From an uncultured Peptococcaceae bacterium (GTDB lineage Bacteria; Bacillota; Desulfotomaculia; Desulfotomaculales; Desulfocucumaceae): 49,655 nucleotides of DNA. Below the pieces are notes generated by a model, which had not been told where the DNA came from, ran no database searches, and worked only from the letters and a program-made list of their open reading frames with translations. A program made the position numbers and the translations under genes. Positions 34,401-43,342 of this stretch are shown here, piece by piece (position 1 is the stretch's first letter; every line of letters starts with the position of its first letter). The DNA is taken from NCBI GenBank assembly GCA_958417755.1, contig CATZDY010000006.1, forward strand, positions 1 through 49,655, in the 5' to 3' direction.

Positions 34401-35537
34401 ATGCCTATGGGGTTGTATATTCACGTGCCTTTTTGTATGAAAAAGTGCCATTATTGTGATTTTGTTTCCTTTGTATGGGAACCGGCAGGAATAGCCTTGT
34501 ATTTGCAATGCCTGGAAAAGGAGATGGCCTTATACGGAGCGCTGTTGTCTGCTGAGGAAAAAAAAATCACTACTTTGTATGTAGGAGGAGGCACGCCCAG
34601 CTGTTTGTCTGTAACCCAGTTGGAAGAGTTGCTGGCTCATGTGCATTGTTATTTTGATTTGTCCCAATGTCAGGAATGCTCAGTGGAAGCAAATCCTGGT
34701 ACCCTTACAGAAGAAAAATTGCTGCGTTTACGCCAAGGAGGATTTAACCGCCTTAGCTTGGGCGTGCAGGCTTGTCAAGATGAACAATTACAAGTATTGG
34801 GCAGGATTCATTGTTTTCAAGAGGCCTTGGAAGCAGTGGATATGGCCCAAAGGGCCGGGTTCACGGACATAAATGCTGATTTTATTTTTGGCATTCCCGG
34901 ACAGACCTTATCCCAATGGGAAGCTTGTTTGGATACCATGATCCGCTGGCATTTGCCTCATGTTTCTGTTTATGGCTTACAGGTGGAGGCAGGAACTCCT
35001 TTGGCCCAAAGGGTTGCAGCCGGAGATGTGCTAATCTGTGATGAGGATTTAGAAGCTGATATGTTTGCTGCCGCCATCGATACATTGACGCAGCATGGCT
35101 ATGAGCAATATGAAATTTCCAATTATGCTTTGCCTGGAAGGGAGTGTAGGCATAACATAGGGTATTGGCGTCATTATCCCTATTTGGGCCTGGGACCTGC
35201 GGCCCATTCCTATCTCCAGGGAAAGCGTTTTTTTAATCCACCCACCTTGGAAGCCTATCAAAACAATATGAATCAAGGCCATGTGGCTTTGGAAGAAGGG
35301 ATTTTGCTTACCCAGGAGGAGTCAATGTCTGAAGAAATCTTTTTAGGATTGCGTCTGTTGTCCGGGGTGGATGTATCCGGATTTCAAGAGCGCTACGGGG
35401 AAAGGGTGGAGGATGTATATAAAGAGCAGATTCAGCAGTTGGTAGGGGAAGGTCTTTTGCAGATAGGCCCGGGGATGATGCGTCTCACCCGTCGGGGCGT
35501 GGAGCTTGGAAATCGGGTGTTTTCCGCTTTTATTTAA
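34401..35537 (+). CDS. hemW: Radical SAM heme chaperone HemW
   Basis: A 378-residue radical-SAM protein. Residues begin MPMGLYIHVPFCMKKCHYCDF, with the CxxxCxxC cluster ligands, then VGGGTPSCL, EANPGTLTEE, NRLSLGVQACQDEQL, DFIFGIPGQTL and YEISNYALPGRECRHN, with a C-terminal HemN_C-like domain. Members were formerly annotated as oxygen-independent coproporphyrinogen oxidase but act as heme chaperones. The ATG at 34401 follows GGGGAAC; the frame from 34332 lacks a site. Ancestral position between lepA and hrcA. Confidence 0.93.
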   Translation: MPMGLYIHVPFCMKKCHYCDFVSFVWEPAGIALYLQCLEKEMALYGALLSAEEKKITTLYVGGGTPSCLSVTQLEELLAHVHCYFDLSQCQECSVEANPGTLTEEKLLRLRQGGFNRLSLGVQACQDEQLQVLGRIHCFQEALEAVDMAQRAGFTDINADFIFGIPGQTLSQWEACLDTMIRWHLPHVSVYGLQVEAGTPLAQRVAAGDVLICDEDLEADMFAAAIDTLTQHGYEQYEISNYALPGRECRHNIGYWRHYPYLGLGPAAHSYLQGKRFFNPPTLEAYQNNMNQGHVALEEGILLTQEESMSEEIFLGLRLLSGVDVSGFQERYGERVEDVYKEQIQQLVGEGLLQIGPGMMRLTRRGVELGNRVFSAFI

Positions 35538-35645
35538 ATAGCTTTACAGGCAGGAAAGGCTTCTGGGGACTACTGTGTTAAAATTTATCAAATTCGGTAA
35601 TGCTTTTAAAAACAGGAAGGAGGCAGGAATCTACCTTTTGTTCTC

Positions 35646-35674
35646 TTGACAAATGAATAGCCTGATGATATTTT
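35646..35674 (+). promoter_or_regulatory. Sigma-A promoter of the hrcA operon
   Basis: TTGACA (35646-35651), 17-bp spacer, TATTTT (35669-35674). CIRCE begins 13 bases past the -10 box. Confidence 0.75.
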
Positions 35675-35687
35675 TTACTATAGAAGG

Positions 35688-35714
35688 TTGGCACTCGCTA
35701 AAAGAGAGTGCTAA
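35688..35714 (+). promoter_or_regulatory. CIRCE operator (HrcA binding site)
   Basis: TTGGCACTC-N9-GAGTGCTAA, differing from the consensus TTAGCACTC-N9-GAGTGCTAA at one base. It lies between promoter and hrcA, so HrcA should repress the whole operon including the chaperonin. Confidence 0.97.
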
Positions 35715-35734
35715 CAAAAGGGGTGACTCTTGCT

Positions 35735-36778
35735 ATGAAAATGGATGCCCGTAAACAGCAAATTCTTTTAGCCTTGATTACGGATTTCATTTATACGGCG
35801 GATCCTGTGGGTTCACGCACCATTGCCCGTAAATATCAGTTGGGGGTTAGTCCCGCCACCATTCGCAATGAAATGGCTGATTTGGAGGAAATGGGCTATA
35901 TTGAGCAACCCCACACCTCTGCTGGTAGGGTTCCATCACATAAGGGTTATCGCTATTATGTTGATTTTCTTATGCAAAAACATGATTTATCCCAATGGGA
36001 GGAACAGGTCATCAATGAAGGCTATCAGGATAAGCTAAAGGATGTGGTCCAGGTGGTTCAACGTACCACCCATATCCTATCCCAGATCACCAGTTGTGCG
36101 GCAGTAATCATTACCCCCAAACCCACGGCAGGTTCTTTGAAACACCTACAAATGGTGTTGATGAACCCCGGCAAAGCCATGGTGGTGGTGGTGATGGACA
36201 CCGGAGCAGTGCATCATCGCATGGTGGATGTGGCGGAGCGCATTACTCAGTCGGATTTGGATACCATTTCTCAGGTTTTTAATGCCAAATTGCAAGGACA
36301 TAATTTAGATACAATCAAATTAACTTTAATCAAAGAAATATATTTTGAGCTTTCTAAACACAAGAATATCTTGGATTTAGCCATGCATATCATTCAGGAT
36401 AGTTTTGCCTTAACTGGGGAAGAAAAGATTTATATGGGCGGTATATTCAATATTTTGAATCAGCCAGAATTTAACAATGTGGAAAAAGTCAAGACCATTC
36501 TCAGTTTATTGGAACAGGAAGAAATGCTTTGTGAGTTGTTGGAAAGCAACCGAGCCGCAGAGGGTGTAACCATTCGCATTGGTGATGAGCTGCATCGGGA
36601 TGAAATCAAGGAATGCAGCGTGGTGGCCACCACCTACCACATGTCTGGAGAAGCGGTGGGTACTGTGGGGGTCCTGGGTCCCACCCGCATGGATTATGCC
36701 CGGGTGGTCAGTATTGTAGAACATTTATCAAGAAATTTATCCAAAGCCCTGGAAAAAATGTTTCGGGCTTGGCAATAG
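35735..36778 (+). CDS. hrcA: Heat-inducible transcription repressor HrcA
   Basis: A 347-residue HrcA that binds CIRCE and represses class I heat-shock genes. The N-terminal winged HTH contains KQQILLALITDFIYTADPVG, GVSPATIRNEMADLEEMGYI and PHTSAGRVPSHKGYRYYVD; the GAF-like effector domain and ...YARVVSIVEHLSRNLSKAL complete it. ATG 35735 follows AGGGGTGA. The chaperonin gene begins 13 bases after its stop. In the usual class I circuit HrcA folding depends on GroEL; here a Group III chaperonin is its operon partner. Confidence 0.97.
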   Translation: MKMDARKQQILLALITDFIYTADPVGSRTIARKYQLGVSPATIRNEMADLEEMGYIEQPHTSAGRVPSHKGYRYYVDFLMQKHDLSQWEEQVINEGYQDKLKDVVQVVQRTTHILSQITSCAAVIITPKPTAGSLKHLQMVLMNPGKAMVVVVMDTGAVHHRMVDVAERITQSDLDTISQVFNAKLQGHNLDTIKLTLIKEIYFELSKHKNILDLAMHIIQDSFALTGEEKIYMGGIFNILNQPEFNNVEKVKTILSLLEQEEMLCELLESNRAAEGVTIRIGDELHRDEIKECSVVATTYHMSGEAVGTVGVLGPTRMDYARVVSIVEHLSRNLSKALEKMFRAWQ

Positions 36779-36791
36779 GGGGATTTGAACC

Positions 36792-38357
36792 TTGAGTCTA
36801 AAACAACAGGCCAACACCGGGGCAGAAGTGGATGAACGGATGGCAGCTTTGGTCACCAATGCCAATGCCATCCGGGCCATTGCTTCAGCAGTGGAAGGAA
36901 CCCTGGGTCCCAAGGGATTGGATACCATGTTGGTAGACCAATTCGGAGAAGTGGTCATTACCAATGATGGGGTAACCATTCTGACGCTAATGGAAGCCAA
37001 TCATCCTGCTGCCAGGATGTTGATCAACATTGCCAAAGCCCAACAGGAAGAAATTGGAGACGGTACCACCACAGCCACAGTGATGGCCGGGGCCTTGGTG
37101 GGCACTGGGGTGGAGCAGGTGGCCCGGGGCGTTCCTGTGGCCCGGGTGATTGAGGGGTTGCGCACCGGCATACGGGAAGGATTACAGGCCGTCTCAAACC
37201 AAGCCCAGCCTGTGGAGGATTTGACCATGCCTTTGTTGCGGCAAGTGGCTTTGGTGGCAGGTCGGGAGCATGAGGATATAGCGGATTTGGTAATTCAAGC
37301 TGCCATTCTGGTGGGCAAGGATATGTTACAGCAACGCAACTTTAAGCTATCAGATACTGTGATGGCAGAAGAAGGGGCGGACAATCAAGTTTTTATGGGG
37401 GTCATCATTGATAAGGAGAAAATGAACCGCCAAATGCCCACTGAACAAAGGGATGTTACAGTGTTGGTCATTGACGACGCCTTAGAACCAGAAGAAATGG
37501 AAGAAGAGGCTTTGGCCACAGAGGCTGGTTTTAACCGTTATTTAGAGCTCCAAAACCAGCATCGCGCAGGGGTGCAGAAAATCATTGATTTGGGTGTAGG
37601 CCTGGTGTTGGTGGATCGCGGTGTGGATGATACAGCAGAAGAAATGCTAACCGATGCAGGCATTATGGTGGTGCAACGGGTGTCTGCCAAGGAGTTGCGC
37701 AAAGCAGCAGAGCATACCGGAGCCCGCATGATGAAACGCACGGGGTTAAAAAAAGAGTTGGATACTCTGGCGACCTACCTGGGGCAGGTGGCAAAGGTTT
37801 ATCATGATGAAAAATTGAAACAGATTTGGATGATGGATGGCCAAGGCAAGCCCATGGCCACTGTATTGGTGGGAGCGGCCACAGCGGAAGTGGTGGGCGA
37901 GCGGGAGCGCATTGCCAAAGATGCTGCTTCTGCGGTGCAAGCTGCAGTAAAAGGTGGGGTAGTCCCCGGGGGTGGCGCCGTGGAATTGGCAGCAGTCAGG
38001 ACAGTGGAAAAGGCCCGGGCTGGCATGAAAGGAATGGCAGCCTATGGTTTGGATTGTGTGGTGGAAGCTTTAAAAAGACCCCTGGCCCAGATTGTGGCCA
38101 ATGCAGGCTTCAATCCCTTGGAAAAACTAGGGGATGTGATGGCAGCCCAAGGGGAGGCAGGCAAAAGTTCCTTGGCTGTGGATTGTGAAACCGGGGCTGT
38201 TTGTGATATGTATCAATTAGGGGTTGTGGATCCGGCCTTGGTGAAAACCCATGCCTTAAAAGCAGCCGGGGAAATAGCAGAAGCCATTTTAAGAATTGAT
38301 ACGATTATTAAAAAACGGGAAGAGAAAAAGGATGGAGAAAATTATTCCTTGACATAA
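36792..38357 (+). CDS. Group III (archaeal-type, bacterial) chaperonin
   Basis: A 521-residue chaperonin of the thermosome/CCT kind, not GroEL. Visible: SAVEGTLGPKGLDTMLVDQF (residues 33-52), VITNDGVTIL (55-64), EEIGDGTTTATVMAGAL (86-102, the ATP-site GDGTTT), an apical domain with VLVIDDALEPEEMEEEALAT, GVGLVLVDRGVDDTAEEMLT, and the C-terminal equatorial part VPGGGAVELA and LKAAGEIAEAILRIDTIIK. No GGM tail. TTG start after TAGGGGGAT, directly behind hrcA and before grpE, as described for archaeal-like chaperonins of Carboxydothermus-type bacteria. It should fold proteins in a GroES-independent cage under HrcA control. Confidence 0.93.
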   Translation: MSLKQQANTGAEVDERMAALVTNANAIRAIASAVEGTLGPKGLDTMLVDQFGEVVITNDGVTILTLMEANHPAARMLINIAKAQQEEIGDGTTTATVMAGALVGTGVEQVARGVPVARVIEGLRTGIREGLQAVSNQAQPVEDLTMPLLRQVALVAGREHEDIADLVIQAAILVGKDMLQQRNFKLSDTVMAEEGADNQVFMGVIIDKEKMNRQMPTEQRDVTVLVIDDALEPEEMEEEALATEAGFNRYLELQNQHRAGVQKIIDLGVGLVLVDRGVDDTAEEMLTDAGIMVVQRVSAKELRKAAEHTGARMMKRTGLKKELDTLATYLGQVAKVYHDEKLKQIWMMDGQGKPMATVLVGAATAEVVGERERIAKDAASAVQAAVKGGVVPGGGAVELAAVRTVEKARAGMKGMAAYGLDCVVEALKRPLAQIVANAGFNPLEKLGDVMAAQGEAGKSSLAVDCETGAVCDMYQLGVVDPALVKTHALKAAGEIAEAILRIDTIIKKREEKKDGENYSLT

Positions 38358-38423
38358 TAATTAGGAAGCATTTTTGTGGCAGGGGTTTTGCATACAGGGC
38401 AATAAAAAAGAGGTGATTGACAT

Positions 38424-39014
38424 ATGTGGGATAGCAATGGCAAAGAAGATAGGGAGAACAAAGAAACAACCCCGCCTGTTTATGAGGCGGAAAACTCGGA
38501 ACAATCTGGGGAACAGGGGGATGACGATTCCTTGGATAGCACCCTGGAGGGGGATTTAGCGGCTTTGCAAAAGCAGCTGGAAGAGGAAAAGGCCAAAACA
38601 GAAGATAGCTATAACCGGTTGTTGCGATTGCAAGCTGATTTTGATAATTATCGTCGCCGTACCCAAACAGAAAAAGAAGAATTTTTTAAATATGCCACAG
38701 AAAGTGTGATGTTGGCCTTGTTGCCTGTGTTGGATAATTTTCAGCTGGCTTTGGAGGCCAAAGAAAATGATCCTGCCAAGGTTGTGGAAGGCGTGGAAAT
38801 GATTTACCGCCAAATGTTGGATGTACTGCAAAAGGAAGGCTTATCTGTCATAGAAGCATTGGGAGGAGAGTTTGATCCAGAAAAACACGAGGCTGTGATG
38901 CAAGAGCCTGCAGGGGATAAAGAAGACAATACCGTGACCCAGGAATTGCGCCGCGGGTATTGTTTAAAAGAAAAGGTAATACGTCCCACCATGGTGGTCG
39001 TGGCAAAGGCCTAA
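38424..39014 (+). CDS. grpE: Nucleotide exchange factor GrpE
   Basis: A 196-residue GrpE. The first 45 residues are acidic and disordered (DSNGKEDRENKETTPPVYE...), then a long coiled coil (LAALQKQLEEEKAKTEDSYN RLL), the linker LQADFDNYRRR, and the beta-wing with EALGGEFDPEKHEAVMQ and GYCLKEKVIRPTMVVVAKA. It releases ADP from DnaK. ATG after AGAGGTGAT. Spacing of 66 bases from the chaperonin gene and 59 to dnaK supports one operon. Confidence 0.96.
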   Translation: MWDSNGKEDRENKETTPPVYEAENSEQSGEQGDDDSLDSTLEGDLAALQKQLEEEKAKTEDSYNRLLRLQADFDNYRRRTQTEKEEFFKYATESVMLALLPVLDNFQLALEAKENDPAKVVEGVEMIYRQMLDVLQKEGLSVIEALGGEFDPEKHEAVMQEPAGDKEDNTVTQELRRGYCLKEKVIRPTMVVVAKA

Positions 39015-39073
39015 GCACAATGGTTGGATGATGGTTTAGCAACTATATTTGTATGGTTTGGAGGGTTTAAAGA

Positions 39074-40927
39074 ATGAGCAAAGTAATCGGTATTGATTTA
39101 GGAACCACCAATTCCTGTGTTGCTGTGATGGAAGGTGGCGAAGCAGTGGTGATTCCCAACGCAGAAGGCGGGCGGACCACAGCTTCAGTGGTTGGTTTTT
39201 CAAAAACTGGAGAACGTTTGGTAGGCCAGGTGGCCAAAAGGCAAGCTGTGAGCAATCCTGACAACACCATTAGTTCCATTAAAAGACATATGGGTACCAG
39301 TTACAAAGTGAACATAGAAGGCAAAGAATATACCCCCCAAGAGATTTCCGCTTTGATTTTGCAAAAGTTAAAGTCAGATGCTGAAGCCTATTTGGGAAGC
39401 CAAGTGACCCAAGCGGTCATCACTGTGCCAGCTTATTTTACGGATGCCCAGCGGCAAGCCACCAAGGATGCGGGGAAAATTGCGGGTTTGGAAGTCTTGC
39501 GGATCATCAATGAACCCACTGCAGCTGCCCTGGCTTATGGCTTGGATAAAGAGGAAGATCAAACCATTTTGGTGTTTGACTTGGGTGGCGGCACCTTTGA
39601 CGTATCCATTTTGGAATTAGGAGACGGTGTTTTTGAGGTCAAAGCCACCAGTGGGAACAACCGTTTGGGTGGCGATGATTTTGACCAAAGGGTTATTGAT
39701 TGGATGGTGGCTGAGTTCAAAAAGGATAGTGGCATTGATCTGTCCAATGACCGCATGGCCATGCAACGCTTGAAAGAATCCGCTGAAAAGGCCAAAATAG
39801 AACTAAGTGGCGTGGCTTCCACCAATATCAACCTGCCTTTTATCACTGCAGACGCCACAGGACCGAAACACTTGGATTTAAATTTAACCCGGGCCAAATT
39901 CGAGGAATTAACCGCGGATTTGGTGGAAAACACCATGGGGCCCACTCGCCAAGCCATGAAGGATGCGGGTTTAGAACCCAAGGACATTCATAAGATTTTG
40001 TTGGTGGGTGGTTCCAGCAGAATTCCGGCAGTACAGGAAGGCATTCGCAAGTATCTGAACAAAGAACCCCATAAAGGAATCAATCCGGATGAATGTGTGG
40101 CTTTGGGAGCTGCCATTCAGGCCGGGGTATTATCCGGCGAAGTGAAGGATGTTTTGTTATTGGATGTCACACCCCTATCCTTGGGCATTGAAACCTTGGG
40201 TGGGGTATGTACCAGACTCATTGACCGCAATACCACCATTCCCACATCCAAAAGCCAAATCTTTTCCACTGCAGCGGACGGGCAAACCAGTGTGGAAATC
40301 AATGTGTTACAGGGTGAACGGCAAATGGCAACGGATAACAAATCCTTAGGGCGGTTCCATTTGACCGGCATAGCCCCGGCGCCCAGAGGGATCCCGCAGA
40401 TTGAGGTAAAATTCGATATTGATGCCAATGGGATTGTCAATGTATCAGCCAAGGATTTGGCCACAAACAATGAGCAGAAAATTACCATTACCGGTGGGGC
40501 TGGACTATCGGACGATGAAATCAATAAAATGGTGAAAGATGCGGAAGCCAATGCAGAAGCTGACCGCTTGCGTAAAGAAGAGGTTGAAGTACGTAACCAA
40601 GGGGATAGCATGGTTTATCAAGCAGAGAAAACCATCAAAGATTTAGGGGATAAAGCGGATAAAGCCAAGGTGGAAGAAGTGAACAAAGCAGTGGAAGAAC
40701 TGAAAGCTGCTTTGCAAGGTACGGATGTGGAAGCCATTAAGGCCAAAACTGAAAGTTTATCAAAACCTTTGTATGAGCTGAGTGCTTCTTTGTATGAGCA
40801 GCAGCAACAGCAAGCTGGTGAAGGTTGTGGCGCTGGTGGTTGTGGAGCAGATGCCGGGAGCACACAAGACAACAAAGACGCTGACAATGTAGTGGATGCT
40901 GATTTTGAAGTAAAAGAAGACAAATAA
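39074..40927 (+). CDS. dnaK: Chaperone DnaK (Hsp70)
   Basis: A 617-residue Hsp70. The ATPase domain starts SKVIGIDLGTTNSCVAVMEG; VFDLGGGTFDVSILELGDG and LVGGSSRIPAVQEGIRK follow; the linker DVLLLDVTPLSLGIETLGG leads to the substrate domain with TTIPTSKSQIFSTAADGQTS. The lid ends in a Gly/Cys-containing tail GEGCGAGGCGADAG and an acidic end. The short interval from ATPase subdomain IA to IIA is of the usual bacterial form. ATG after TGGAGGGTTTAAAGA. Works with GrpE and DnaJ encoded around it. Confidence 0.98.
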   Translation: MSKVIGIDLGTTNSCVAVMEGGEAVVIPNAEGGRTTASVVGFSKTGERLVGQVAKRQAVSNPDNTISSIKRHMGTSYKVNIEGKEYTPQEISALILQKLKSDAEAYLGSQVTQAVITVPAYFTDAQRQATKDAGKIAGLEVLRIINEPTAAALAYGLDKEEDQTILVFDLGGGTFDVSILELGDGVFEVKATSGNNRLGGDDFDQRVIDWMVAEFKKDSGIDLSNDRMAMQRLKESAEKAKIELSGVASTNINLPFITADATGPKHLDLNLTRAKFEELTADLVENTMGPTRQAMKDAGLEPKDIHKILLVGGSSRIPAVQEGIRKYLNKEPHKGINPDECVALGAAIQAGVLSGEVKDVLLLDVTPLSLGIETLGGVCTRLIDRNTTIPTSKSQIFSTAADGQTSVEINVLQGERQMATDNKSLGRFHLTGIAPAPRGIPQIEVKFDIDANGIVNVSAKDLATNNEQKITITGGAGLSDDEINKMVKDAEANAEADRLRKEEVEVRNQGDSMVYQAEKTIKDLGDKADKAKVEEVNKAVEELKAALQGTDVEAIKAKTESLSKPLYELSASLYEQQQQQAGEGCGAGGCGADAGSTQDNKDADNVVDADFEVKEDK

Positions 40928-41060
40928 CAGGGATAAAAAAGGCATTTGTCGAATCAATAAAATATTGGAATAACAAGAATATGTTTAGATGCTTGCCAAT
41001 GGCTTCTGAATGAGACATGGGCAGCATACAAGTAGTAGAAGGAATGTTAATGGTAAAAAA

Positions 41061-41126
41061 GGCAGGCGATACATTCGTCGCCTGCCCGGTACAAAGCAGT
41101 GCCCGTGTTGAAACCAACATGGGCAC
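41061..41126 (+). other. Tandem hairpins in the dnaK-dnaJ spacer
   Basis: GGCAGGCGA/TCGCCTGCC (41061-41069 with 41078-41086, perfect) and GTGCCCGTGTTG/CAACATGGGCAC (41099-41110 with 41115-41126, one wobble). No U-run follows either. They may be an mRNA processing or stability element or a partial terminator that lowers dnaJ output. The whole dnaK-dnaJ gap (280 bases) holds nothing else recognised. Confidence 0.7.
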
Positions 41127-41207
41127 GTGGTGCGAAATGGGAAATGTAAGCCTTGTTTCTTTACAAAGTTAAAATGAGGAAAATTCGTATAAGGTGGTGC
41201 CATTGCC

Positions 41208-42335
41208 TTGTCCAAACGGGACTATTATGAAGTGTTGGGGGTATCCAAACAGGCTTCGGCGGAGGAAATCAAAAAAGCGTACCGTAAACTGGCCCGTCAG
41301 TATCATCCGGATACCAATGCTGGCGATAAAGATGCGGAAGCTAAGTTTAAAGAGATCGCAGAAGCTTATGAAGTATTAAGTGATGGTGAAAAGAGATCTT
41401 CTTATGATCGCTTCGGTCATGCCGGGGCAAATGGACAAGGCGGTTTTGGTGATTTCAGTGGTTTTGGCGGCGGTTTCGGTGGCTTTGGTGATATTTTCGA
41501 TATGTTCTTTACCGGTGGAGGTGGCGGGCGCCGCCAACAAGGACCGGAAAAAGGCGCGGATATCCGGGTGGATTTGGAAATTTCTTTTAAAGAAGCAGCC
41601 TTTGGTTTGGAAAAGGATGTCAAAGTACCCAGGAATGAGGATTGTAGCACCTGTGACGGAACCGGGGCAGCAGTGGGGACCAGTCCTGTTACTTGCAGTA
41701 CCTGTAATGGTCGGGGGCAAGTACAATATACCCAAAATACACCCTTTGGTCGCATTGTGCAATCCAAGACCTGTGACCAATGCCACGGAAGCGGTAAAAT
41801 CATTGAAAAACCATGTCCTACTTGTCGAGGTGCCGGCCAGGTAAGACGCAGCCGTAACATCCATGTCAAGGTACCGGCTGGAGTGGATAACGGCACAAGG
41901 CTTAGGGTTTCCGGAGAAGGGGAAGCTGGTTTACGGGGCGGTCCCCGGGGAGATTTATATGTGTATCTTTTTGTAAAACCCCACAAAATATTCACCCGGC
42001 AAGGCAATGATGTGCTTTGTGAAGTGGATTTATCCTTTGCCCAAGCAGCCTTGGGGGATGAAATTGAAGTTCCCACCTTGGATGGAACAGCTGCAGTCAA
42101 GATTCCCGAGGGTACCCAACATGGTACGGTTTTTCGTTTAAAGGGAAAGGGAATTGTGGATATCAGCGGGTATGGCCGGGGAGATCAACATGTGAAAATA
42201 AAAGTGGTAACCCCTACAAAGTTGACGGAAAAACAAAAGGATGCTTTGCGGGAATTCGCCACTTTGTGTGGGGAAACTCCAGCTGGAGTGGAAAAAGGCT
42301 TTTTGCAAAAAATGAAAGATGCCTTTAGCGGCTAA
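41208..42335 (+). CDS. dnaJ: Chaperone DnaJ (Hsp40)
   Basis: A 375-residue class A J-protein. J domain RDYYEVLGVSKQASAEEIKK with the HPD motif in YHPDTNAGDKDAEAKF; a Gly/Phe-rich linker (GFGDFSGFGGGFGGFGDIF); four CxxCxGxG zinc repeats (CSTCDGTG, CSTCNGRG, CDQCHGSG, CPTCRGAG); then the client-binding and dimerisation domains ending GFLQKMKDAFSG. TTG start after AAGGTGGTG. It stimulates DnaK ATPase and holds clients. Confidence 0.97.
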   Translation: MSKRDYYEVLGVSKQASAEEIKKAYRKLARQYHPDTNAGDKDAEAKFKEIAEAYEVLSDGEKRSSYDRFGHAGANGQGGFGDFSGFGGGFGGFGDIFDMFFTGGGGGRRQQGPEKGADIRVDLEISFKEAAFGLEKDVKVPRNEDCSTCDGTGAAVGTSPVTCSTCNGRGQVQYTQNTPFGRIVQSKTCDQCHGSGKIIEKPCPTCRGAGQVRRSRNIHVKVPAGVDNGTRLRVSGEGEAGLRGGPRGDLYVYLFVKPHKIFTRQGNDVLCEVDLSFAQAALGDEIEVPTLDGTAAVKIPEGTQHGTVFRLKGKGIVDISGYGRGDQHVKIKVVTPTKLTEKQKDALREFATLCGETPAGVEKGFLQKMKDAFSG

Positions 42336-42394
42336 AGTGGAAAATCCTTTTGACAGGAAGTATAGGCCAGAAATGATGACGAAAGGATTGAACA

Positions 42395-43342
42395 ATGGAA
42401 AAAGATGCATCAGAGGGAAGCTGGTTGGAAGTCATGGTTTCTACCACTGCCAAAGATTTGGAAGTGGTGGCTGATGTTGTGAACCAGTGGGGGAGCGGCG
42501 GGGTTGTGATTGAGGACCCCGCCGTATTGTGTCAATTGGCCCAGGAAAAAGGGGTGGAAGAAATCGCCTTTTCTCCCCCAGACCAAGATTCGTTAAACCC
42601 TGTGGTCAAGGGATATTGTCCAGTGGATGATACATTGAACCAGCGTTTGGAGGAATTGCAGGGCCTTCTCAAGGCCAGTGGGTTACAAGCAAAGCCCAGA
42701 CTTTCTTGGCAAGTATTGCAAGAAGCGGATTGGGCCAATGCCTGGAAAGCCTATTATCATGTGATGGAAGTGGGAAAAAGATTGCTTATCAAGCCCACTT
42801 GGGAAGAAGCCCCTGAGGGAGAACGTTTGATTTTGGATATGGATCCAGGGATGGCTTTTGGCAGTGGTTCCCATGCTTCCACCACCATGTGTCTGACTCT
42901 GTTGGAGCAATATGTGCATCCAGGGTACAGGGTTTATGACGTAGGCACAGGGTCCGGCATTTTGGCCATAGCAGCAGCGAAATTAGGGGCAAGCCAGGTG
43001 TTGGCTGTGGACAATGATCCCGTGGCTGTGGCAGCTGCCCGGGAAAATGTGGAGCGCAATCAAGTATCCCATGTGGTGCAGATTGTGGAGGGCGACTTAT
43101 TAAATACAGTGAAAGATCCGGCGGAACTCATTGTAGCTAATATTGTGGCGGATGTTATCATGGCCCTGGCTCCAGCAGTAGCAGCTTTGTTAAAGCCAGG
43201 GGGCGTATTTTTGGCTTCAGGCATTTACCAGGGCAGAGAAGACGAGGTGCAAAGGCGATTGGAGGCATATCATCTGCCTGTTGTCCAAAGTTGCCAGCAG
43301 GGAGAATGGACAGCTTTTGCTGTGGTGAAACAACATGGGTAA
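42395..43342 (+). CDS. prmA: Ribosomal protein L11 methyltransferase
   Basis: A 315-residue SAM-dependent methyltransferase that trimethylates ribosomal protein L11. N-terminal substrate domain EVMVSTTAKDLEVVADVVNQ, then the class I fold with MDPGMAFGSGSHASTTMCL, VYDVGTGSGILAIAAAKLGA (SAM loop), LAVDNDPVAVAAARENV and the NPPF-like motif IVANIVADVIMALAP. ATG after AAGGATTGAACA. The end overlaps rsmE by eight bases. Ancestral position behind dnaJ. Confidence 0.96.
   Translation: MEKDASEGSWLEVMVSTTAKDLEVVADVVNQWGSGGVVIEDPAVLCQLAQEKGVEEIAFSPPDQDSLNPVVKGYCPVDDTLNQRLEELQGLLKASGLQAKPRLSWQVLQEADWANAWKAYYHVMEVGKRLLIKPTWEEAPEGERLILDMDPGMAFGSGSHASTTMCLTLLEQYVHPGYRVYDVGTGSGILAIAAAKLGASQVLAVDNDPVAVAAARENVERNQVSHVVQIVEGDLLNTVKDPAELIVANIVADVIMALAPAVAALLKPGGVFLASGIYQGREDEVQRRLEAYHLPVVQSCQQGEWTAFAVVKQHG

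Noticed and set aside
37826..38188. Glycine-rich frame inside the chaperonin gene
   Set aside because: Out-of-frame shadow of the chaperonin coding sequence.
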